Shown: positions 38,161-45,886, numbered from the stretch's first letter. The stretch: DNA of 64,000 nt from Bradyrhizobium betae (GCF_008932115.1 NZ_CP044543.1:62001-126000); one strand, 5' to 3'. Notes: a model not told the origin generated them from the sequence alone. Program-made: numbers and translations.

Positions 38161-39198
38161 TTGCGCGTTGGACTACAGATACTTCAAAGCGACGAATTTG
38201 ACGCCAACCTTGTGGATGAGACTCTATTTTCAAGGGTGCATCAGGCCATGGCCAAGCAGCAACGAAAATTGTCGCCCCTCTTCACTTATAGTCCCGCATC
38301 TGACCCCGGCTATGTGAACGTTAGAGACGCGAGCGATGGTCCATTAAAGTCAGCTCGCTGGCTCTGCGAATATCTCTGGATCATTTATCAGAATCACGCA
38401 GACGAACAATTTCGTACCGAATTTCGCAGCAATTTCGACCAGCGTTTTTGGGAGATGTATCTCACGATGACTCTGATCTTTTCGGGGTATGAGGTGACTT
38501 GTCCTAATCCAGGCCCAGATATCGGGGTAATACATCGCGGTCGCCGAATTTGGTTTGAAGCGACGACACCGCACAAAGGCGCTCCAACCAATCCCGACAG
38601 GGTCCCTACCCCAGCGGGGGGAATGCTGGAAGATGTTCCAGAGGACAAGCTGGTTCTTCGACACCTGTCAGCAGTATCGGCGAAGTGCAGCGAACAACAT
38701 AAGGCTTGGCTTGCTCGCGGGATTATTGCCAAAGAGGACGCATATATCGTTGCAATAAATACTCGTGAGCTAGGTTTTCATGATCCTAAGGCGGATCCAC
38801 CCATTATTCTGCAGACAGCCTACGGGATTGGAAAGCCTTTCTTCGAAATAGATCGCCAAACCGGGACTGTAGTTGCAAAGAAATATGAGCAGCGATCACA
38901 CATTTCTCGAACTCCGACTACACTGTCCACTAGCTCAGACAAGACCGCCCCCAGCAAACAGAAAGCACCAGTGGAAACCGGCGTTTTTCAGGATAAGCAA
39001 TATGCTTTCCTCAGCGGTCTTGTATGTTCGCACGTTGATGCCGCAAACTGCGCTGGAGAGATGGGGTCGGACTTTCAAGTGGCTAGCAACCCGAACGCTG
39101 AGGTATTGTTGCCCGATGACATTCGCTTACGAGGCAATCACTACGAAGGAAGGCGACAAGGGAGCGAAATTCAGGTCGTCAGGAAGTTCCGATCATAG
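38161..39198 (+). CDS. PD-(D/E)XK nuclease-like protein, last gene of cassette
   Basis: Start uncertain: TTG at 38161 gives 345 residues, ATG at 38248 gives 316; the frame is open even into the kinase gene. The core has FWEMYLTMTLIFSGYEVTCPNPGPDIGVIHRGR then RIWFEATTPHKG. With the 38161 start, PD is residues 119-120 and E133-A-T135 replaces the usual (D/E)xK. This is the PD-(D/E)XK arrangement with a non-standard third residue. Conserved-looking DAYIVAINTRELGF follows. Nuclease activity is inference only. Low G+C like its two upstream neighbours. Confidence 0.6.
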   Translation: MRVGLQILQSDEFDANLVDETLFSRVHQAMAKQQRKLSPLFTYSPASDPGYVNVRDASDGPLKSARWLCEYLWIIYQNHADEQFRTEFRSNFDQRFWEMYLTMTLIFSGYEVTCPNPGPDIGVIHRGRRIWFEATTPHKGAPTNPDRVPTPAGGMLEDVPEDKLVLRHLSAVSAKCSEQHKAWLARGIIAKEDAYIVAINTRELGFHDPKADPPIILQTAYGIGKPFFEIDRQTGTVVAKKYEQRSHISRTPTTLSTSSDKTAPSKQKAPVETGVFQDKQYAFLSGLVCSHVDAANCAGEMGSDFQVASNPNAEVLLPDDIRLRGNHYEGRRQGSEIQVVRKFRS

Positions 39199-39498
39199 CA
39201 AGCACGTAAGGTAAGTGAATGAAACGTACCCACCACTTGCTTTCCCCCGTCGATCACGCCTTCAGCTAACCCCGCCGACATTACACTCCGCGTCCGTCGG
39301 TCGCGGAATCGCGGTAACAGTGCACATTGATACCTCGCTCCGTCCTACGGATCGGCGGCTTCGCTCGAGTTTGGTTCCGGCTTCGATGCTCACAATGCTC
39401 GACCGGTGAATTACCTTTGCGGCTGCGCCCTTCTCTCCTAAACTCCCAACCCCGTCGGCATCAGTTCCGACGGGCCCGGTAGAAGCGGAGTTGACGTT
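39199..39498. other. Intergenic stretch before the ParB-like gene
   Basis: 300 bases with no credible gene. The only clear structure is the hairpin at 39451-39474. Composition returns to high G+C, marking the end of the low-G+C cassette. Confidence 0.4.
39451..39474. promoter_or_regulatory. Perfect inverted repeat before the ParB-like gene
   Basis: CCCGTCGG (39451-39458) and CCGACGGG (39467-39474) with eight bases between. It lies 24 bases before the start codon, where a repressor or a hairpin in the mRNA could control translation. Confidence 0.5.
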
Positions 39499-40014
39499 AT
39501 GCCCAAACCGGAAAGCTTCCCGATCGAGAAGATCTTCGTTCCCACGAAGCAGAAGAAGGCCCTCAGGCCGGAGAGCGTCGCGGAGATCGCGGAAAGCATG
39601 CTGGACATCGGACAGCAGGAACCCATTTCTGTTCGGCTCGACGGAGACCGCCTCGTTCTGGTCGAGGGACTGCATCGGTTAGAGGCCTGCAAGGCGCTCG
39701 GCGAGACGACCATTCTCGGGGTCGTCGTCCCGGCCGAACTGGCTCAACCCAAGCCGCTGCTCGCGGAGCGACCCGAGGTCGAGGCTGAGCGCCTCAAGAT
39801 GGCGCGATTGAAGCAGTTGCGCCTAGAGAAGGAAGCCGCGGAGGCATCGACGGCCGCCTTTAAGGGCGCTGGCGCAACGGAAGCGTCGCGCGCCCGTTCG
39901 GCGAAAGGCGTCCGCGACAATGCGAAGGCATCGCTGGGCCGGGCCGCGAAATCGGCGCCGAAATCATTGTCGGCCTGGATCAATCAGCAAAAGGGCAGCG
40001 GCGAACGCTATTGA
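39499..40014 (+). CDS. Small ParB/Srx N-terminal domain protein
   Basis: 171 residues. Residues about 5-80 resemble the ParB N-terminal/sulfiredoxin-like domain: FPIEKIFVPTKQKKALRPESVAEIAESMLDIGQQEPISVR and then VEGLHRLEACKALGE with the GxHR-type nucleotide-binding motif. The rest is alanine/lysine-rich with a basic end (SAWINQQKGSGERY). There is no helix-turn-helix, so it is not a chromosome-partition ParB. ParB-like ATPase or nuclease domains of this size occur in accessory regions. A 69-base copy of its 3' end recurs at 41447. Confidence 0.8.
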   Translation: MPKPESFPIEKIFVPTKQKKALRPESVAEIAESMLDIGQQEPISVRLDGDRLVLVEGLHRLEACKALGETTILGVVVPAELAQPKPLLAERPEVEAERLKMARLKQLRLEKEAAEASTAAFKGAGATEASRARSAKGVRDNAKASLGRAAKSAPKSLSAWINQQKGSGERY

Positions 40015-40028
40015 TGGCCGTCGAGGAC

Positions 40029-40070
40029 CTATTCGACCTTCACGTTCGTCTCTTCCGCGATCTGTTTCCA
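40029..40070 (-). pseudogene. Remnant of the 3' end of a Bug solute-binding gene
   Basis: Bases 40021-40070 match 41656-41705, the end of the intact Bug gene, at 45 of 50 positions (counted by hand). In the minus frame it reads WKQIAEETNVKVE and a stop, against WKKIVEETGVKVE in the intact gene. It lies six bases after the ParB-like gene. Confidence 0.75.
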
Positions 40071-40265
40071 AGATTACGGCGACAGTGCATAAAACCATGC
40101 ACGATGGCTTGGCGGCAAGAGCCGGTCATGTGCGGCGGCTGGCGGTGAGCGATTCGTCCGCCAGTTGTCACGCCAGGAAACCAGGCATCGACGCCCTTCA
40201 AATCCGGGCCACTGTCAGGTAGCCTTGGCACCACTGCCCGATCCGTGATTGCCTGAAGGCCCGGA

Positions 40266-40784
40266 ATGACCCTAGCGCCCACCAACGTTACCTTCGACGA
40301 AGCCACCATGCGGGTCGAACTGGCCGATGGGCGGACCATTGCCGTGCCGCTTGTCGCGTTCCCGCGACTGATGCAGGCGACGCCGGCCCAGCGCGAGCAG
40401 ATAGAGTTCGGTCGTCACGGGCTGCATTGGGAGGCCCTCAACGAAGATATCTCGATTGCGGGCCTGCTTGCAGCATTCGGCGAGGACAAGAGAGCATTGC
40501 AGATCGACGATCTCGTGCTCGGCACGACCAACGCGCCTTATCGTCGGTCGATCGCGGCGATCGAGCTAGCGAACGCCGTGACCGGCGCTGACGTCAGCGA
40601 TTGGCGGGTGCACGTCGCAACCTTCTTCACCGAAGTTCGTCCGGAACTCGTGGTCGCGTTCGCCCGGGCTCACGGCATCTCGCTGCCTGAGCTGACGCGC
40701 GCGTATCACACAATGAGGGGGGCGACCGGCGAAGCCAATCCCGCGCTGGAGAAGCTGATTGAGCAACTGGCGCCAACTGCTTGA
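40266..40784 (+). CDS. DUF2442-domain protein, probable partner of the AbiEii-type protein
   Basis: 172 residues. Residues about 5-85 follow the DUF2442 pattern (VTFDEATMRVELADGRTIAVPLVAFPRLMQATPAQR...HWEALNEDISIAGLLAAFG). The C-terminal half is helical with no recognised family (DWRVHVATFFTEVRPELVVAFARAHGISLPELTRAY). The next gene starts inside its 3' end. By position it is the candidate antitoxin or regulator of the nucleotidyltransferase downstream, but known AbiE systems use an AbiEi winged-helix protein instead. Confidence 0.75.
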   Translation: MTLAPTNVTFDEATMRVELADGRTIAVPLVAFPRLMQATPAQREQIEFGRHGLHWEALNEDISIAGLLAAFGEDKRALQIDDLVLGTTNAPYRRSIAAIELANAVTGADVSDWRVHVATFFTEVRPELVVAFARAHGISLPELTRAYHTMRGATGEANPALEKLIEQLAPTA

Positions 40785-41412
40785 CCGGATGCTGCGGGGG
40801 CTCGACCAACTCGGGTGCCGCGGGCAGCCCGTGCCGGATTGGATCCTCGGCGGCGGCACCGCGCTCATGATCCACACGGATCATCGCCTGAGCAAGGACA
40901 TCGATGCGTTCATCGACGATCCCCAGTATCTGGCGCTGCTGTCGCCCGACACAACCGACGTTTGGTCTTGCTCGGCTTGGGACTGCGCGGCCAACTATCT
41001 GAAGCTGAAATATCCGGAAGGCGAGATCGACTTCATAGTCACGGCGGCGATCTCGACTTTGCCAGCGATCGAGCAAACCATCGATCTGGATGGTGCGCGG
41101 CCATTGATCCGGTTGGATGCGCCGGCCGAGATCGCGCTCAAGAAGCTGCACTACCGCGCGACCATGCTGAAAGCGCGCGACATCTTCGATATCGCCGTGA
41201 TCGACGCAACCAGCGGCGATACACTCAGCGCGCATCTTCATGAGGTCACCGACAAGAAGTCCGATCTGCTGCGTCGTCTGGACGGCATGAAGGAGGATTA
41301 CCTCCGGGACGAACTCGCGGAGCTCGACATTCGACCGCGATGGGAAAAGCAGAAGCAGACTTGCCTGGAGACCGTCAAAGCTCTCGTCGCGCGGATACCA
41401 GATAGCGCCTAG
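40759..41412 (+). CDS. Nucleotidyltransferase AbiEii/AbiGii-like toxin family protein
   Basis: 217 residues from a TTG that overlaps the upstream gene by 26 bases; an ATG at 40789 is the alternative. The nucleotidyltransferase core is WILGGGTALMIHTDHRLSKDIDAFIDDP, with the GG-T and S-KDID motif (two acidic residues for Mg). Later EIALKKLHYRATMLKARDIFDIAV matches the family. AbiEii toxins inactivate growth by transferring nucleotides to tRNA or other targets. Here it pairs with a DUF2442 protein rather than AbiEi. Confidence 0.85.
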   Translation: MSNWRQLLDRMLRGLDQLGCRGQPVPDWILGGGTALMIHTDHRLSKDIDAFIDDPQYLALLSPDTTDVWSCSAWDCAANYLKLKYPEGEIDFIVTAAISTLPAIEQTIDLDGARPLIRLDAPAEIALKKLHYRATMLKARDIFDIAVIDATSGDTLSAHLHEVTDKKSDLLRRLDGMKEDYLRDELAELDIRPRWEKQKQTCLETVKALVARIPDSA

Positions 41413-41446
41413 AGCCACTCGAAGTGGTGCCGCGACCTTGCGTACT

Positions 41447-41515
41447 GCGAAATCGGCACCGAAAACAATGTCGGCCCGGATCACTCAGCAAAAGGGCAGC
41501 GGCAGCCGCTATTGA
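41447..41515 (+). pseudogene. Remnant of the 3' end of a ParB-like gene
   Basis: 69 bases matching 39946-40014 at 61 positions by hand count, including the stop codon. The encoded tail would be AKSAPKTMSARITQQKGSGSRY-like, read in pieces, against KSAPKSLSAWINQQKGSGERY in the intact gene. Nothing of the rest of the gene is present upstream. Confidence 0.75.
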
Positions 41516-41552
41516 GTGCCGGCTCCAGAATTTATCGTGCCGACGCGTACGC

Positions 41553-41650
41553 GGTGCCGTAGGGTGGGCAAAGGCGCACTTGCGCCGTGCCCACGACCTG
41601 TCTCGATCACGTACACGGCGTGGGCACGCTTCGCTTTGCCCAACCTACGA
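41553..41650. repeat. Dispersed palindromic repeat, copy A
   Basis: GTGCCGTAGGGTGGGCAAAG at the start and its near complement CTTTGCCCAACCTACG at the end, with internal GGCGCACTTGCGCC. A second copy lies at 44090-44187. It interrupts the right-hand copy of the duplicated junction between the ParB-like and Bug genes. Confidence 0.85.
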
Positions 41651-41663
41651 GAGCATCGCGGAC

Positions 41664-42674
41664 CTATTCGACCTTCACGCCCGTCTCTTCCACGATCTTT
41701 TTCCAGAACCCGGTCTCTTCGACCAGGATGCGGGAAAATTCGGCCGGGCCCTTGTTCACGACCTCGAAGCCGACCTCGGCCAGGCGCTGCTGCGCCGCCG
41801 GCTGTTGCAGGAACTCGGTGATCGCATTGTTGATGATCCCGACGACGCTGTCCGGCGTCCCCTTCGGCGCCATGACGCCGACCCAGGTATCGCCCTGGAT
41901 CTCCGGGAAGCCCTGCTCGATCATCGTGGGAACATCGGGAAGCAGTTTCGAGCGCGTCTTGCCGGTGACCGCGAGCGCGTTGAGTTGCCGCCCTGATATC
42001 ATCGGGCCGGCGGATGCCATGGTGCTCCACCCGATCGGCACATGGTTGCCGACCACGGCCTGAACCGCCGGGCCCGCGCCTGGAAACGGCACGCCGACGA
42101 TATCGAGCTTCTGGCTCACCCTGAATCGCTCCGCGAGAAGATGCGCCTGGGTCCCGACGCCGCCATGCGCGTAATTCTGATTGGAACGCGCTTTCAGGTA
42201 AGCGACCAGCTCCTTCGCATCCTTGACCGGGACGGAAGGATTGACGGACACCACGTGGGTCGAGGAGACCGACAGGTTGATGGCGACGAAATCGGCGATC
42301 GGATCATATGGAATGTTGGTGAAGACCGACGCGTTGACCGCATGCGTGCTCAACGCGAACAGGATGGTGTAGCCATCAGGCTCCGACCGCGCCGCCTGGA
42401 CCGTTCCGCGGTTGCCGGTCGCACCCGCGATGTTCTCCACCACGAAGCGCTGTCCAAGCTTTTCCGAAAGATACTGGCAGGCCAGGCGCGCATAGACATC
42501 GGCGGTGCCGCCGGGCGCGAAGGTGACGATGGCGCGAACCGGGCGATCAGGATAGGCCTGCGCCGATGCGATCCGCGGCGCGGCCAGCAGTGCTGCGGAG
42601 CCACCGACGATCCCCATGAACCGCCGGCGGCCGATCATGGTCTTCTGCTGTCCAAACGACGACGTCTTGCTCAT
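41664..42674 (-). CDS. Tripartite tricarboxylate transporter substrate-binding protein (Bug family)
   Basis: 336 residues from the ATG at 42674, which has GGAG eight bases upstream; a start 12 bases earlier lacks an SD. The twin-arginine-like RRRFMGIVGG leads a signal peptide ending ASAQAYP. The Bug fold is shown by VTFAPGGTADVYARL, FVVENIAGATGNRGT and DVPTMIEQGFPEI. It should capture a carboxylate in the periplasm. No TctA/TctB membrane genes are adjacent, as is common for Bug proteins. Confidence 0.92.
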   Translation of the reverse strand: MSKTSSFGQQKTMIGRRRFMGIVGGSAALLAAPRIASAQAYPDRPVRAIVTFAPGGTADVYARLACQYLSEKLGQRFVVENIAGATGNRGTVQAARSEPDGYTILFALSTHAVNASVFTNIPYDPIADFVAINLSVSSTHVVSVNPSVPVKDAKELVAYLKARSNQNYAHGGVGTQAHLLAERFRVSQKLDIVGVPFPGAGPAVQAVVGNHVPIGWSTMASAGPMISGRQLNALAVTGKTRSKLLPDVPTMIEQGFPEIQGDTWVGVMAPKGTPDSVVGIINNAITEFLQQPAAQQRLAEVGFEVVNKGPAEFSRILVEETGFWKKIVEETGVKVE

Positions 42675-42719
42675 CCTGCGCTCCATTGCGTATCGCGTGC
42701 GACACGCGTTGATATCCGT

Positions 42720-43697
42720 TCAACGCGGCAATCTCGTTCCGATGCCCTTGGCGCGTGCCGCTTCATAGATGAAGGCCGCAGCAGCGAGATCCGCGAGGCC
42801 CGCGCCCGAAAAGATCAATGCATTGCGCTCGTCGCGATGGGTGCGCCCGGCGATGCGACCGGACACGAGATCGGCGATATCGCCGGCGAACGGTCCGTCG
42901 TAATTCAGAATTCCGTTTGGACCGGCGGTGCTCTGCTCGCGGTCGTCGGTCACGGTGCGATCGAAGGCGGCAAGACTGTCGCGTTTCCAGCCGAAGCCGA
43001 GATCCACCGAAGAGACGAAAGTCCCCGGCTCGACCCAGTTGGCGTCGAGTTGTCTGTTATCCGCCACACCATGCGGAATGGAGCTGATGACGATGTCACA
43101 GCCTTCTATCGCCGCGCGCGGATCGGACACGGCGCGAGCTTGCAGGCCTTTCTCGCGGGCTTTGGCGGCAAATGCCTCTGAAGTCTCGAGGCGGCGGCTG
43201 AACGCAACGACATGGGTCAAAGGAAACGCCGCGGCAAATACGTCGAGATGGCTTCGCGCCTGGGCGCCACACGCCAGAAAACCGATCGTGCCCGCGTCAG
43301 TGCGCGCCATGGCGCGAGCCGCCACCAGCGAGATGAGCGCTGTGCGGATCGCCGAAATCCAGACACCGTCCATGATGGCCACCGGCCGTCCGGTTTCGAT
43401 CTCGTTGAGAACGATCAGCGGCATGAAGTCCGGCACACCATTGCTGTTGCCGGGGAAATAGCCGAACCATTTGAAAGCCGCATAGCCCGGGCGATCCATC
43501 ACCGCGCCTTTGCCGCGGAAGATGTTGGCCCCGCCGGCGCTGATCGTGACCTTGGGATGCGACCAGACCCCGCCTTCCGCGCGGCGAAGGAAGGCATGCC
43601 GGAGTGCTGCCTCCAACTCGCCGACCTGCGCATCGCATGCAACGACATCCGCCTGCGACAGGTACAGCAGCTCATCAGTCGCGACATTCAGCGTCAT
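42720..43697 (-). CDS. Ornithine cyclodeaminase / mu-crystallin family protein
   Basis: 325 residues. The start ATG at 43697 follows GAAGG. The NAD-binding part has GFLACGAQARSHLDVF and the dinucleotide-fold edge VVAFSRRLETSEAFAAKA; the family residues DGVWISAIRTALISLVAARA and SSVDLGFGWKRD are clear. Members reduce or deaminate amino acids (ornithine, alanine, ketimines); the substrate is not deducible. The Bug gene follows 45 bases downstream on the same strand, so the two may be co-transcribed. Confidence 0.9.
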   Translation of the reverse strand: MTLNVATDELLYLSQADVVACDAQVGELEAALRHAFLRRAEGGVWSHPKVTISAGGANIFRGKGAVMDRPGYAAFKWFGYFPGNSNGVPDFMPLIVLNEIETGRPVAIMDGVWISAIRTALISLVAARAMARTDAGTIGFLACGAQARSHLDVFAAAFPLTHVVAFSRRLETSEAFAAKAREKGLQARAVSDPRAAIEGCDIVISSIPHGVADNRQLDANWVEPGTFVSSVDLGFGWKRDSLAAFDRTVTDDREQSTAGPNGILNYDGPFAGDIADLVSGRIAGRTHRDERNALIFSGAGLADLAAAAFIYEAARAKGIGTRLPR

Positions 43698-43876
43698 GGC
43701 GCAGCCTTCGCAGCGCTCAACCAATCTATCGCCATCGCCGCACGCATGTGATCCATCTCCGAACTATTCCTGTATTCAGACAAAAATTCAATGCTGTCTT
43801 CTAGGCAGTCACGTCCTGAAATCTTAGGGAAAGCGGGCACATCTGAAGGGAATTTGAGCGCTGCGACGTTTTTTTA

Positions 43877-44099
43877 GCCACGCCCGACGCCAACTGCGGA
43901 GACGTGAACGCCGGGACTGCTTCCGAGACGCGGGTGGGCTGGAGCGCGGGTGCCGGCGTTGCGAAGGCCTTCGGCAACTGAATGTCGGCGTCGAATATCT
44001 CTACGTCGATCTCGGGCGCTCGTCGTCGAAACCGCCCGCCTCACCGTCAACGACAGGTTCGGCGCCACGTCGCTCGTCGTGAAGTATTGGGTGCCGTAG
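43877..44099 (+). pseudogene. Decayed outer-membrane beta-barrel gene fragment
   Basis: Reading across three frames gives a C-terminal barrel end: TPDANCGDV..TRVGWSAGAGVAKAFGN in frame one; LNVGVEYLYVDLGRSS after a +1 shift at about 43977; and RLTVNDRFGATSLVVKYW after another shift near 44035. These strands match the end of porin-like barrels such as the gene at 22575. There is no start, and the fragment ends where dispersed repeat copy B begins. So it is a remnant with at least two frameshifts and loss of its 5' part. Confidence 0.75.
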
Positions 44100-44187
44100 G
44101 GTGGGCAAAGGCGCACTTGCGCCGTGCCCACCATTTTTCCATGACCATGACAGCGGTGGGCACGCTTCCGCTTTGCCCACCCTACGA
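44090..44187. repeat. Dispersed palindromic repeat, copy B
   Basis: Same element as at 41553: GTGCCGTAGGGTGGGCAAAG at the start and CTTTGCCCACCCTACG at the end, near-perfect complements. Internal GGCGCACTTGCGCC is identical. It abuts the barrel remnant. Confidence 0.85.
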
Positions 44188-44198
44188 ATGATTGCCCG

Positions 44199-44474
44199 TC
44201 ACCACCAATACGGCCACCGCCATCCCTCATAGCGAACATACGACGACACCAGCGGCGGGCCGTAGGGATCGACGCGGTCGTCTTCGGGGCGATAGCGATA
44301 GCGCGGAACGACGTTGTAATCCCACGGCGTCGGCCTGAGCACGGGGGCATCCACCCTGAGCCGCGGTTCGGAAACCACTTGCGCCCTCCGCGTCCGGGCT
44401 TCGGCATCGGAGGTTGCGAGATTGCCCAGCACCAGCGCGGTTCCCAGCGCGCACGCGACAGTCATGATTTTCAT
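44199..44474 (-). CDS. Small exported protein of unknown function
   Basis: 91 residues. AAGGAGA precedes the ATG at 44474. The signal peptide is MKIMTVACALGTALVLG, with cleavage near DAEA. The mature part is rich in arginine, proline, tyrosine and tryptophan and ends YEGWRWPYWW. It is not assignable to a named family by eye. It is divergent from the PhzF-like gene. Confidence 0.7.
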   Translation of the reverse strand: MKIMTVACALGTALVLGNLATSDAEARTRRAQVVSEPRLRVDAPVLRPTPWDYNVVPRYRYRPEDDRVDPYGPPLVSSYVRYEGWRWPYWW

Positions 44475-44553
44475 GCGTTTGTCTCCTTGGTCTGAGAGTG
44501 CAAAAGGACGCAAAGCAAGGCAAGCTATTTCGCTGACAACCGGGATCACATCC

Positions 44554-45390
44554 ATGACGACAGTGCTCCGCATCGCCGCCTTCTCGGACGGCAATTCAGG
44601 CGGCAATCCCGCCGGCGTCTGGATCGGCGAGGCCTTGCCGGATGCAACGACGATGCAGGCGATCGCGGCGGAGGTCGGTTTCTCCGAGACGGCCTTCGCG
44701 GCGCCCGAAGGCGAGGCCTGGCGCGTCCGCTACTTCTCGCCGACGATGGAGGTGCCGTTCTGCGGGCACGCCACCATCGCCCTCGGCGCGGCGCTGGCGC
44801 ACCGCCACGGCGATCGCAGTTTCGAGCTGCATCTGAACAACGCCGTCATTTCCGTATCGGGGCGCCGCGACTGCAACACCATCGCGGCGGCGCTGCAATC
44901 GCCGCCGACGCGCAGCGCTGCGCTCGAGCCCGCGCTGCGGGCTGCGCTTCTGCACCTGTTCGGCTACGCCCCCTCCGATCTCGACCCCGCGCTGCCGCCG
45001 GCGAAAATTCACGGCGGGGCCGATCATGCCGTGCTGGTGCTGCGATCGCGCGAGGCGCTGGCGCGCATGGCGTATGACTTCGAACGGGGCCGCGCCCTGA
45101 TGGACGAGGCGGGGCTGGTCACCGTCGCGCTCGTCACCGTGGAGAGGCCGCAACTGTTCCATGTGCGCAATGCGTTTGCCGCCGGCGGTGTCGTCGAGGA
45201 TCCTGCCACGGGCGCGGCAGCCGCCGCGCTCGCGGGCTATCTGCGCGACATCGGCTGGCCGCATGGCGGCGCCATCGACATCGTGCAGGGCGAGGAAATG
45301 GGGGCGCGGTCGCTGATCCGAGCCGAGATCGGTGAGGCCACCGGCAGCTCGATCCGGGTGTCGGGCACGGCGCGTTTCATGGAGGTGTGA
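44554..45390 (+). CDS. PhzF-family isomerase/epimerase-like protein
   Basis: 278 residues. The start at 44554 puts the catalytic glutamate at E45 (GFSETAF), the same number as in PhzF. Other motifs are FSDGNSGGNPAGVWIG, FSPTMEVPFCGHATIALG and DPATGAAAAALAGYL. The fold has two diaminopimelate-epimerase-like halves. PhzF makes phenazine precursors, but no other phenazine genes are present, so this is a member of unknown substrate. Confidence 0.9.
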   Translation: MTTVLRIAAFSDGNSGGNPAGVWIGEALPDATTMQAIAAEVGFSETAFAAPEGEAWRVRYFSPTMEVPFCGHATIALGAALAHRHGDRSFELHLNNAVISVSGRRDCNTIAAALQSPPTRSAALEPALRAALLHLFGYAPSDLDPALPPAKIHGGADHAVLVLRSREALARMAYDFERGRALMDEAGLVTVALVTVERPQLFHVRNAFAAGGVVEDPATGAAAAALAGYLRDIGWPHGGAIDIVQGEEMGARSLIRAEIGEATGSSIRVSGTARFMEV

Positions 45391-45538
45391 AGCATAGCCG
45401 CCGCTCTTGCCCACCATGCCATCATGCCCCTGTTTTGCCCGACGGGTCAAGTCTTATTCGGTATTCCCGAAAGTCTGAAATCCCCAGCGATTTCTACTGT
45501 GCATGGGGTTGTTTTCGCGACTTTTGCCGGACGCCACC

Positions 45539-45886
45539 TCAATCGCCGCGCAAGCTCAGGATGTAGCTCGATAGCGCATCGGCCTGCGCCGGCGAGATCA
45601 CCAAATTCGGCATGGTCTGGTGGCTGGTCTTCCAGAACACTTTCAGCGACAGCGCGGTGGTGCCGTTGCGCTCCGCGATGGCCTGGAAGCTCGGGGCGCG
45701 GTCGAACAGTCCGGCCATGCCGGGCTCGACGGTGTGACAGGTCTGGCACCAGGCCTGCGCGAGGCGATGGCCCTCCGCGGCCGCGCGCGAGGCGCCCGCG
45801 GCGGTGTGGACGACGCTGACGAGAAACAGCACCGACAACCCGATCAGCACGGCAAGGCCGAGATAGATTCGAACGCTGCGCGACAT
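45539..45886 (-). CDS. Membrane-anchored monoheme cytochrome c
   Basis: 115 residues. GAGGGCAGGG precedes the ATG. An N-terminal helix (residues 7-30) acts as signal or anchor. The heme site is CQTCH at 47-51, and the axial methionine probably lies in HQTMPNLVIS. The C-terminal ADALSSYILSLR is the usual last helix of class I cytochrome c. The partner oxidase or dehydrogenase is not in the window. Confidence 0.9.
   Translation of the reverse strand: MSRSVRIYLGLAVLIGLSVLFLVSVVHTAAGASRAAAEGHRLAQAWCQTCHTVEPGMAGLFDRAPSFQAIAERNGTTALSLKVFWKTSHQTMPNLVISPAQADALSSYILSLRGD

Noticed and set aside
40012..40115. A short frame starting at the ATG that overlaps the ParB-like stop
   Set aside because: It is antisense to the Bug remnant and runs only about 30 codons.
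36458..43876. Integrated prophage or ICE
   Set aside because: No integrase, excisionase, phage structural gene, tRNA or clear att site was found in or beside the segment.
44554..45390. Phenazine biosynthesis locus around the PhzF-like gene
   Set aside because: No phzA-E or phzG genes nearby; PhzF-like proteins are common outside phenazine clusters.
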